Positions 6,626 to 12,515 of a DNA stretch of 12,515 nucleotides are shown here, piece after piece. The stretch covers positions 1-12,515 of the forward strand of contig JBBRDK010000105.1 in NCBI GenBank assembly GCA_038203955.1. Reading direction: 5' to 3'. The position numbers were made by a program, and so were the translations under genes. A model generated the notes under the pieces. That model saw only the letters and a list, made by a program, of their open reading frames with translations, did not search any database and was not told where the DNA came from. The DNA is from JALYUA01 sp038203955 (lineage in GTDB: Bacteria > Acidobacteriota > Thermoanaerobaculia > UBA5066 > Gp7-AA6). Numbering within the stretch: the stretch's first letter is position 1; each line of letters opens with the position of its first letter.

Positions 6626-8395
6626 ATGTCCCGGGCCTCCGGCTTCCGTTTTCTCGCCGCCCTTTTTCTTTTCGCCGCGCTCTCGCGAAGCGGCGCGGCC
6701 GCGACGTGGTGGCGCCTCCCCGTCTGGGGCGCGGAGGTCCGCGTCCTGACGTCCGATCCGTTCGAGAGCCGCACCGTGTATTGCGGAACCTCCCGGGGGA
6801 ACTTCTACGGCTCGGCCGACGGCGGAGCGACGTGGAAATCTCTCCGGGCGGGACCGGCTTTTCCGGGGTACGTCGTCACCGGGCTCGTCGCGGACCGCCG
6901 CGTCGCGGGCCGCCTGTGGGCCTCCCTCGCCGGGCAGTACGCGGGGGGCCTCGTCGTGCGCAGCGACGACCGCGGAGAAAACTGGACGGTGCTCGCGATC
7001 TGGAAGACGGTGGTGGCCACGCGCGCGCTCGCCGTTTCCCCCGGCGAAGCCAACCCGCCGGTCCTCGCCGTGGGGGGCGACGACGGGGTGCACCTTTCGC
7101 GGGACGGCGGGGCGACCTGGGTCCGGACGGGCGAGGGGACCGAGGGCCTTTTCCAGGTCGAGTCTCTCGCCTTCGATCCGTCGGACGCGCGCACGCTCTA
7201 CGCCGGCACGTGGCGCCAGGCGTTCCGCACGCGCGATGGCGGGGTTTCCTGGGCGCGGATCGCGGAGGGCATGGTCCTGGACGCCACCGTGTACGCGTGG
7301 GACTTCGACGCCGCGAACACGAAGGACGTCTGGGTCTCGACGTGCGGCTGGGTCTACCGCACGCGCGACGGCGGCGACCGCTGGGCGCGATTCAAGAACG
7401 GGTTCACGAACCGGAGATCGCACACCATCCGCCGCGACCCGAACCGCCCCGGCGTCGTGTACGCGGCGACGGTCGGGGGCCTCCACCGCTCCCTGGACGA
7501 CGGCGAGACCTGGGCCCGGGTCTCGCGCGAATCGCTCGTCGTGACGGCCCTCGAGATCGACCGCCGCTCGGGCCGCCTGTACGTCGGCACCGAGGGCGAA
7601 GGAGTCTTCTACTCGGACGACGGCGCCGCGACTCTCAAGGCCGCGTCCGTCGGGCTCGCGGAAGGCCGCGTCTCGGACCTCGTCGCCGACCCCAACGATC
7701 CCTCGCGGATGCTCTTCTTCCGCGCGTACGGCGGGGATGAAAGCGGCGTCTGGGAGGCGCAGGGAGTGCGCGTGCGGCGGGTGTCCCGCGACTCGCTGCC
7801 GGCCGCCGCCTCTCTCGCCGCGTTTCGGGACGGCGACGGGAAAACCGTGCTGGTCCTCTCCTCCTCGTCCGGGGTCCGGATCTCGCGGGACGGCGGTGAG
7901 CGCTGGACCGCCCCGACCGTCCCGGCGCCCGGAGTGCCCCTCTCGCTGTTCGGCGCCCCCTTCTCCTCTCCGGTTCTCGTGACCACCGCGGGCGTCTTCC
8001 GGATCTCCGAGGGCGGCCGCGCGTTTCATCCGATCGCGGGGTCGCCGGGCGCTCCCATCGGCGCCGAGCTACTGCAGGACGCGGCGGGCGGACCGCTCCT
8101 CGAAGTCCGGACGTCGGACGGGCTCTTCCGGTGGAACGGTCAGAGCTGGAATAACCGCAAACAGGGGGTCTTGAAGGGCGGCCTGTTCCTGCAGGCGTCC
8201 GCATCGGCCGGCCCCGCCCCCCAGTACAGCTCGCTCGAGGACAAGGAAGGCACGCTCGTCTGGGAAGAGGGCGGGAAGCGCCTGGCGGTCTCGAGCCCCC
8301 GGCCGGGCCTCGCGCTCGCGACCGCGGCGTCCGCTCCGGGAGGACGCCTCTACGTCGGGACGACGGGGGACGGGCTGTTTTTGTTCGAGCCGTGA
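6626..8395 (+). CDS. Secreted Asp-box (BNR) beta-propeller protein
   Basis: A 589-residue exported protein. Residues 1-26 are a signal peptide: basic start (Arg3, Arg8), hydrophobic core FLAALFLFAALS, and a likely cleavage after an Ala-rich stretch (SGAAA). The rest consists of repeated blades, each with an Asp-box of type S-x-D-x-G-x-x-W, for example SADGGATW (63-70), RSDDRGENW (112-120), SRDGGATW (158-165), TRDGGVSW (202-209), TRDGGDRW (246-253), SLDDGETW (289-296) and SRDGGERW (420-427), with decayed copies near 330 and 461. The spacing of about 45 residues and strands such as LYAGT and VYAATVGGL fit a sialidase/VPS10-like propeller. Catalytic sialidase residues were not recognised, so a binding or structural role is more likely than an enzyme. 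It follows xdhC by 2 bp; the functional link is unclear. The stop is immediately followed by repeat locus 4. Confidence 0.85.
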   Translation: MSRASGFRFLAALFLFAALSRSGAAATWWRLPVWGAEVRVLTSDPFESRTVYCGTSRGNFYGSADGGATWKSLRAGPAFPGYVVTGLVADRRVAGRLWASLAGQYAGGLVVRSDDRGENWTVLAIWKTVVATRALAVSPGEANPPVLAVGGDDGVHLSRDGGATWVRTGEGTEGLFQVESLAFDPSDARTLYAGTWRQAFRTRDGGVSWARIAEGMVLDATVYAWDFDAANTKDVWVSTCGWVYRTRDGGDRWARFKNGFTNRRSHTIRRDPNRPGVVYAATVGGLHRSLDDGETWARVSRESLVVTALEIDRRSGRLYVGTEGEGVFYSDDGAATLKAASVGLAEGRVSDLVADPNDPSRMLFFRAYGGDESGVWEAQGVRVRRVSRDSLPAAASLAAFRDGDGKTVLVLSSSSGVRISRDGGERWTAPTVPAPGVPLSLFGAPFSSPVLVTTAGVFRISEGGRAFHPIAGSPGAPIGAELLQDAAGGPLLEVRTSDGLFRWNGQSWNNRKQGVLKGGLFLQASASAGPAPQYSSLEDKEGTLVWEEGGKRLAVSSPRPGLALATAASAPGGRLYVGTTGDGLFLFEP

Positions 8396-8478
8396 CAGTT
8401 TTCAGTTCTCAGTTTTCAGTTCGGATGGGCTCAACTGACAACTGATTACTGATTACTGATTACTGATTACTGAGAACT
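8396..8478. repeat. Heptamer repeat locus 4: inverted arms between convergent genes
   Basis: The left arm, 8396-8423, is CAGTTTT, CAGTTCT, CAGTTTT, CAGTTCG and starts at the base after the propeller gene's TGA. The right arm, 8432-8478, is CAACTGA twice, TTACTGA four times in a row, then a partial GAACT. Only 8 bp separate the arms, so transcripts from either side could form a stem-loop acting as a bidirectional terminator. The right arm overlaps the 3' end of the DUF192 gene and includes its stop codon. Confidence 0.9.
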
Positions 8479-8990
8479 ACTTTCAACCTCGCTCCCACCG
8501 TGACCTTCTCTCGCGCCGCCATCCCGCCCGCGATCTCGAGAACGCTCGCCGCCTCCGCGTCCGGTCCGTAGTTCGCGCACGGGTCCGCCCTGCACGGCGG
8601 GGTCCCGGCGCTGACGAAGAGGACCTTGCCGTTGCCGTCGAGCCAGATCATGTCGAGCGGGATCATCGTGTTCTTCATCCAGAACTTGTGCACGCCCGGA
8701 TCCGAAAAGAGAAAGAGCATCCCGGTCTTCTCGGGCAGGCTCTCGCGATACATGAGCCCCTGCGCCTGCTCCTCGGGAGTCTTCGCGAGCTCCAGCTGGT
8801 AGGTCGACCCCGACGGCATTTCGACGCGAGGCCCGGGGGCGGCAGGCGCGGGGGATGCCGATGCGGGCCCGCCGGTCGCGGACGGAGACGCGGGCTGCCC
8901 AGCGCCGTTGCAGCCGGAAGCTGCCGGAAGGGCGAGGAAGGGAGCGAGCGCGAGGAAGACCGCCGATGCGCCGGGACCGAAACGAATCAC
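8460..8990 (-). CDS. DUF192 family lipoprotein
   Basis: A 176-residue envelope protein. Residues 1-26 are a lipoprotein signal ending in a lipobox-like PAASGC with Cys27, followed by a Pro/Ala/Ser/Gly linker to about residue 55. The DUF192 domain follows: EEQAQGLMYRESLPEKTGML (73-92), HKFWMKNTMIPLDMIWLDG (101-119), the Cys133/Cys138 segment PPCRADPCANY, and VLEIAGG (150-156). The molecular function of DUF192 is unknown. The GTG start at 8988-8990 overlaps the pilR stop (GTGA) and has a perfect AGGAGG 10 bp upstream, so it is the third gene of a pilS-pilR operon. Unusually, the last codons (about LSNQ and the stop) are encoded by the TTACTGA heptamers of repeat locus 4, so the native C-terminus was probably altered by the repeat. 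Confidence 0.9.
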   Translation of the reverse strand: MIRFGPGASAVFLALAPFLALPAASGCNGAGQPASPSATGGPASASPAPAAPGPRVEMPSGSTYQLELAKTPEEQAQGLMYRESLPEKTGMLFLFSDPGVHKFWMKNTMIPLDMIWLDGNGKVLFVSAGTPPCRADPCANYGPDAEAASVLEIAGGMAAREKVTVGARLKVVLSNQ

Positions 8991-10417
8991 GGCGCGTCGG
9001 CCTCCTGCGCGGTCTCGCCGGCCTCCTCGTAGAGATCTTCCTTGCGGATGAGGTTGTATTTCTTGGCGTAGTAGCGGAACGAGCGGAAAGACATGCGGAG
9101 GAGCTCCGCCGCCTTCGTCTGCACCCCTTCCGAGCGGTCGAGCGCCTCGCGCATCAGGCGTTTCCCGACGGCTTCCAGGTACGCCTCGAGGTTGATTCCC
9201 TCGGCGGGAAGGCTCTCGAAATCGGGGACTCGCGTCCGAACCCCGAGCGCGATCGATTCCGGAAGGCTCGACGCGGTGATCACCGGGCCGGCCTCGAGCG
9301 CCACCGTCCGTTCGAGCGTGTTCTCGAGCTCGCGGACGTTGCCGGGCCAGGGATACGCCTCCAGCAGCCTCATCGCTTCCGTCGAGATCTTCTTTTCCGG
9401 TATCTTCTGTTCCTTGCAGACCTTCACGATGAAGTGCGAGGTCAGCGGCGCGACGTCCTCGATGCGGGAGCGCAGGGAGGGCAGCACGATGGGGATCACG
9501 TTGATGCGGTAGAACAGATCCTCCCGGAACTTTCCTTCGCTGACGAGCTCGGTTAAGTCCTTGTTGGTGGCGGCGATGATCCGCACGTCGACGCTGGTCT
9601 CTTCGTTTCCGCCGACTTTGCGGATGACCTTCTCCTGGATGGCGCGCAGGAGCTTGACCTGCATCGTCGGCGTCGTCTCGGAGATCTCGTCTAAGAAAAG
9701 CGTGCCGTTGTCCGCTTCCGTGAACAGCCCGCGCTTCTCCTTCACGGCGCCCGTGAACGCGCCTCGCTCGTGGCCGAAAAGCTCGGACTCGAGAAGGGTC
9801 TCCGGAAGCGCGCCGCAGTTGATCGAGACGAACTTCTTCTCCTTGCGGATCGACGTGTAGTGGATCGCCCGGGCGATGAGCTCCTTGCCGGTCCCGCTCT
9901 CGCCGGTCAGGAGGACCGTGGAGGAGACTTTCCCGATCCGTTCGACGGTTCGGAAGATCTCCTGCATCCGCGAGCCCTTCCCGATGATGTTCGCGAACGT
10001 GTACCGCGCGGCGAGCTCTTGCTTGAGATAGACGTTCTCGTCGTGGAGCGCCTTTTCTCCGAGCGCCCGGTCCACGATCATCGCCAGCTCTTCGATGTTG
10101 AAGGGCTTTGCGATGTAGTCGACGGCGCCCGCCTTCATCGCCTCGATCGCGTCGGACGTCGACGTGTGCGCCGTGATCATGATGACGGGCGTTTTCGGAC
10201 TCTCTGCTTTGACCTTTCGGAGCAGATCGAGCCCGTTGCCGTCCGGCATCTTGATGTCGGACAGGATCAGGTCGGGGTTGGAGCGCGCGGCCCCGGCAGT
10301 TCCCTCGGCGAAGGACGAGGCCGTCACGACTTCGAATCCGCGCTTGTGGAAGAAGATGGCGAGCATGTCGCGGATCGACGACTCGTCGTCCACGATCAGG
10401 AGGCGCGGTCCGCTCAT
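8987..10417 (-). CDS. pilR: Sigma-54-dependent response regulator, PilR/NtrC family
   Basis: A 476-residue cytoplasmic activator of sigma-54 promoters. The receiver domain (1-120) has acidic Asp10/Asp11, phospho-acceptor Asp54 in ILSDIKMPDG, Thr82 and Lys104 in AKPF. The AAA+ domain (about 143-370) has Walker A GESGTGKE (172-179), the sigma-54 contact loop GAFTGA (219-224), Walker B TLFLDEI (239-245) and FREDLFYRINVIPI (297-310). A Fis-type helix-turn-helix lies at about 421-457 (AAELLRMSFRSFRYYAKKY). The RSFRYYAKKYNL ending is typical of PilR. The ATG at 10415-10417 overlaps the pilS stop (ATGA), and the stop overlaps the DUF192 start. PilR normally activates pilin gene transcription after phosphorylation by PilS. 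The pilin gene is outside the window. Confidence 0.94.
   Translation of the reverse strand: MSGPRLLIVDDESSIRDMLAIFFHKRGFEVVTASSFAEGTAGAARSNPDLILSDIKMPDGNGLDLLRKVKAESPKTPVIMITAHTSTSDAIEAMKAGAVDYIAKPFNIEELAMIVDRALGEKALHDENVYLKQELAARYTFANIIGKGSRMQEIFRTVERIGKVSSTVLLTGESGTGKELIARAIHYTSIRKEKKFVSINCGALPETLLESELFGHERGAFTGAVKEKRGLFTEADNGTLFLDEISETTPTMQVKLLRAIQEKVIRKVGGNEETSVDVRIIAATNKDLTELVSEGKFREDLFYRINVIPIVLPSLRSRIEDVAPLTSHFIVKVCKEQKIPEKKISTEAMRLLEAYPWPGNVRELENTLERTVALEAGPVITASSLPESIALGVRTRVPDFESLPAEGINLEAYLEAVGKRLMREALDRSEGVQTKAAELLRMSFRSFRYYAKKYNLIRKEDLYEEAGETAQEADAP
9001..9006 (-). promoter_or_regulatory. Shine-Dalgarno AGGAGG for the DUF192 gene
   Basis: On the minus strand this is a perfect AGGAGG inside the end of pilR, 10 bp before the GTG at 8988-8990. 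It decides the GTG start and shows that the organism uses Shine-Dalgarno initiation inside operons. Confidence 0.7.
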
Positions 10418-12162
10418 GCCGCCCCCGTCCGATGGTCTCTCACCGGCCAGGGCTCGATGAGCGGCGCCGTGACGGGCTCGCGATTCCCGATCTCGGAGGC
10501 GATCGCGCGCCGCGGCAGGAGCACCGTCACGGTCGTGCCTTCGCCCGGAATCGATTCGGCGTCAATGGCCCCTCCATGGTCCTCCACGATCCTTCGAACG
10601 ATCGCCATTCCGAGGCCGGTGCCGCCGTCGAACGCCGTCGAGAATGGCGTGAAGAGACGCGCCAGCTCCTCTTCGCTCATGCCGCGGCCGGTGTCGATGA
10701 ATCGGATGCTATACCAGGCGTCGTCCTCGCGGCCGACGACGCGGAGACTTCCGCCGGCGGCCATAGCGCGCACGGCGTTCTTCGCGACGTTGTAGACGAT
10801 CTGGCGGATCTGGTCTCGATCGCCCGACAGCTGCGACGACGGCGGGAAGACGTCGACCTCGATCTTGTGTCCATCGGAGACCTCGTCGGAAAGCCGGAAG
10901 AGGTCCATCACCTCCGACAGGTTGACCGCCATGTCGAACTCCGCGACGCGGCGCTCCTGCGGCCGGACGAATCGCAGGAAATCTTCCAGGATCTTGGAGA
11001 GGCGGTTCGACTCCGAGACGATGATCTCCATGAGCCGCTTCTCAGCGGAACCGACCGAAAGATCCTTGGAGAGCACCTGCACGGATCCCGAGATCGAGGC
11101 GAGCGGATTTCGGATCTCGTGCGCGATGCCTGCGGCGAGCTCACCGACCGCCGCGAGCTGCTCGTTGAACCGGGCGCGCCGCTCGAGCTTCTTGATCTCG
11201 GTCAGGTCCTGGAACAGGATGAGCGTTCCCTCTTCCTCGCCGTCGGATTCCTTCAAGACGCGCAGGGAAAACCCGAGCACCCGGCGGGAGCTCTTCCCGT
11301 CGATGTCGAGCTCGCCCCGGTAAGTCTCCCGGCCCCGTGCCCGGCTTCGGATTTCCGTCCACTCGTCGGGAAGGACGAAGCCGAACTCCGCGATAGGCCG
11401 GCCCGGCGCCGCGGCCGGGTCCACGCCGAGGAGGTCGCCTCCCGCCCGGTTCAAGAACGTGATCCGCTGGTCGGCGTCGGTCGTCATGAGCCCGGACGAC
11501 ATGGTGGCGATGACGTTGCCGTAGAGCGTCTGCAGGCGCTGGAGCGCCCGCTGCCGCAGCTCGAGCTCGACACGCGCCGCGAGGAGCTTCTCCGACAGGT
11601 ACGAGACCATGAAGGCGACGCCGTAGAACCCCCCGACGGTAATGGCCAGATTGAAGCGGATCCGCGCGGTGCTCCATTCCGAGACGGGCGCCAGAGGCGG
11701 GGGAGGCAGGACCCCGTACGCCATGAGCTGGACCATGGCGCCGTAGAGGATCGCCGCGACGGTGGCGACGATGACGGCCCCCGTCCGGTAGAGGAGGAAC
11801 CCCGAGGCGCCGATGACGACGAGGTAGAGAAAGTTGAAGACGGAGTCCGGGCCGCCGGAGGAATACACCAGGACGGTTGCGATGCCGACGTCCGCGAGGA
11901 GCTGGATGTAGGCCGAGAGCCGGGGGGCCAGATAACGGCCGACCGTCCAGTGGAAGAGCGCGAGAAGAACCGCCGCGGCGAACAGGGCATAGAGAAACGT
12001 GATCTCGATGTGGATGCCCGCTCCCGCCTGAACCAGGATCGCGGAGAGCAGGATGAGGCTCAAGACGACGATCCGGATCGCCGTCAGCCAGCCGATGGAC
12101 CTCTTGAGGGTGTCGGGCAATTGGCGAAGTTGAGAGTTAAGCGTTGAGAGTTGAGAGTTCAA
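10414..12162 (-). CDS. pilS: Membrane sensor histidine kinase, PilS family
   Basis: A 582-residue inner-membrane kinase. About six hydrophobic segments occupy residues 25-190, as in PilS. A linker helix and a PAS domain (about 212-325; GNVIATMSSGLMTTDADQRI) follow. The HisKA domain has the phospho-acceptor His348 in GIAHEIRNPLASI. The ATPase domain has the N-box VAKNAV (459-464), G1 DTGRGM (490-495), LFTPFSTA (503-510) and G2 GGTGLGMAI (513-521). It should phosphorylate the coupled PilR, whose ATG overlaps its stop. The start is uncertain. The TTG at 12160-12162 would make the first residues from repeat locus 5, giving the heptad-like NSQLSTL NSQL. An in-frame TTG at 12118-12120 (LPDTLKRSIGW) would avoid this. 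A GATACT hexamer 11 bp before the outer TTG mildly favours it. No Shine-Dalgarno precedes either. Confidence 0.92.
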   Translation of the reverse strand: MNSQLSTLNSQLRQLPDTLKRSIGWLTAIRIVVLSLILLSAILVQAGAGIHIEITFLYALFAAAVLLALFHWTVGRYLAPRLSAYIQLLADVGIATVLVYSSGGPDSVFNFLYLVVIGASGFLLYRTGAVIVATVAAILYGAMVQLMAYGVLPPPPLAPVSEWSTARIRFNLAITVGGFYGVAFMVSYLSEKLLAARVELELRQRALQRLQTLYGNVIATMSSGLMTTDADQRITFLNRAGGDLLGVDPAAAPGRPIAEFGFVLPDEWTEIRSRARGRETYRGELDIDGKSSRRVLGFSLRVLKESDGEEEGTLILFQDLTEIKKLERRARFNEQLAAVGELAAGIAHEIRNPLASISGSVQVLSKDLSVGSAEKRLMEIIVSESNRLSKILEDFLRFVRPQERRVAEFDMAVNLSEVMDLFRLSDEVSDGHKIEVDVFPPSSQLSGDRDQIRQIVYNVAKNAVRAMAAGGSLRVVGREDDAWYSIRFIDTGRGMSEEELARLFTPFSTAFDGGTGLGMAIVRRIVEDHGGAIDAESIPGEGTTVTVLLPRRAIASEIGNREPVTAPLIEPWPVRDHRTGAA

Positions 12163-12272
12163 GGCGCCGTCCGAGTATCGGCGAGTGGCTTCCGAGCTCC
12201 TAGAGATTTTGAACTCTTATTCCTCGAGCCTTAACTCTGGACTCTCAACTCTGAACTCTCAACTCTGAACTC
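12129..12272. repeat. Heptamer repeat locus 5: inverted arms between pilC and pilS
   Basis: The left arm, 12129-12163, is GTTGAGA, GTTAAGC, GTTGAGA, GTTGAGA, GTTCAAG. The right arm, 12210-12272, is nine units in the opposite sense, three of them decayed and the rest alternating TCAACTC and TGAACTC. Reading outward from the 45-bp centre, both arms begin with TTGAAC and carry CTTAAC three units further on, so the arms look like inverted copies of one ancestral array. The right arm begins 3 bp past the pilC stop; the left arm lies in the pilS start region. Confidence 0.88.
12174..12179 (-). promoter_or_regulatory. pilS: Possible -10 box for pilS
   Basis: On the minus strand GATACT ends 11 bp before the outer TTG start of pilS, inside the spacer of repeat locus 5. 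It resembles the hexamers before other leading genes in the window. The evidence is weak, as pilS could also be read through from pilC. Confidence 0.22.
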
Positions 12273-12275
12273 TCT

Positions 12276-12515
12276 TCACCCGATCTTGTTGATCAGCGTG
12301 AACATCGGCAGGTACATCGCGATGACGATGCCGCCGATGATGATGCCGAGGATGAAGATCATGACGGGCTCGAGGAGCTTGACGAGACCGGCGACAGCCG
12401 CGTCGACCTCGTCCTCGTAGAAGTCGCCGATCTTGTTCAGCATCTGGTCCAGGGCGCCGGTCTGCTCGCCGACCCCGATCATCTGCACGACCATGTTCGG
12501 GAAGATCCCCGCGTC
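12276..12515 (-). CDS. pilC: Type IV pilus assembly platform protein PilC (GspF family), C-terminal fragment
   Basis: Only the last 79 residues are in the window; the gene continues off the right edge in frame. The stretch has the family's C-terminal pattern: a helix with GVGEQTGALDQMLNKIGDFYEDEVD, then LLEPVMI leading into a hydrophobic membrane helix (FILGIIIGGIVIAMYLPMF), and a short cytoplasmic end. PilC is the inner-membrane platform of the pilus motor. The order pilC-pilS-pilR on one strand supports the pilus assignment over type II secretion GspF. The stop is followed within 3 bp by repeat locus 5. Confidence 0.9.
   Translation of the reverse strand, partial: DAGIFPNMVVQMIGVGEQTGALDQMLNKIGDFYEDEVDAAVAGLVKLLEPVMIFILGIIIGGIVIAMYLPMFTLINKIG

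Noticed and set aside
10432..12147. Plus-strand 571-codon frame opposite pilS
   Set aside because: It is a shadow of a clear histidine kinase; its composition is Asp/Arg/Val-rich with no recognisable domain.
1230..12272. Heptamer arrays as CRISPR arrays
   Set aside because: The units are 7 bp, directly adjacent without unique spacers, and no cas genes are present.
1..12515. tRNA, rRNA or riboswitch
   Set aside because: No cloverleaf, rRNA segment or known riboswitch core was recognised in any gap on either strand.

Overview
The window is GC-rich bacterial chromosome, densely packed with genes, carrying ordinary housekeeping and envelope functions. No rRNA, tRNA, phage, transposase or CRISPR array was seen. 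The gene mix suggests a deltaproteobacterial- or Acidobacteriota-like lineage: a pilC-pilS-pilR cluster, a DUF4388 protein, an Asp-box propeller protein, MoeA with XdhC, and start sites that lack Shine-Dalgarno sequences. Acidobacteriota is my best guess, at low confidence.

Left part (1-3324, all minus strand). A FabF-type ketoacyl-ACP synthase runs off the left edge. Upstream of it lies a moeA gene translationally coupled (ATGA overlap) to a small alpha/beta hydrolase. Divergent from moeA, on the plus strand, are a DUF4388 protein (3416-4183) and an FmdB-type zinc-ribbon protein (4253-4675). The latter converges on galU (4694-5560, minus).

Middle (5742-8395, plus). An XdhC-family molybdenum-enzyme accessory protein is followed 2 bp later by a secreted Asp-box (BNR) beta-propeller protein. 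MoeA and XdhC both belong to molybdenum-cofactor biology, but no molybdoenzyme is visible here.

Right part (8460-12515, minus). Read 5'->3' on the minus strand, this is the end of pilC, then pilS (membrane histidine kinase), pilR (sigma-54 response regulator) and a DUF192 lipoprotein. The last three overlap by 4 bp at each junction. PilS and PilR would form a two-component system controlling type IV pilus genes.

The most unusual content lies between the genes. Five of the six intergenic gaps longer than 20 bp hold tandem arrays of a degenerate 7-bp unit. Four of these are inverted pairs of arms around a short spacer, and the fifth has one arm only. Many arms start at or within a few bases of a stop codon. 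One array supplies the last codons and stop of the DUF192 gene, and another probably encodes the first residues of PilS. Each locus has its own homogenised version of the heptamer. A second pattern is that several first-in-unit genes have a -10-like hexamer only 7-10 bp before the start codon and no Shine-Dalgarno sequence, which points to leaderless mRNAs.
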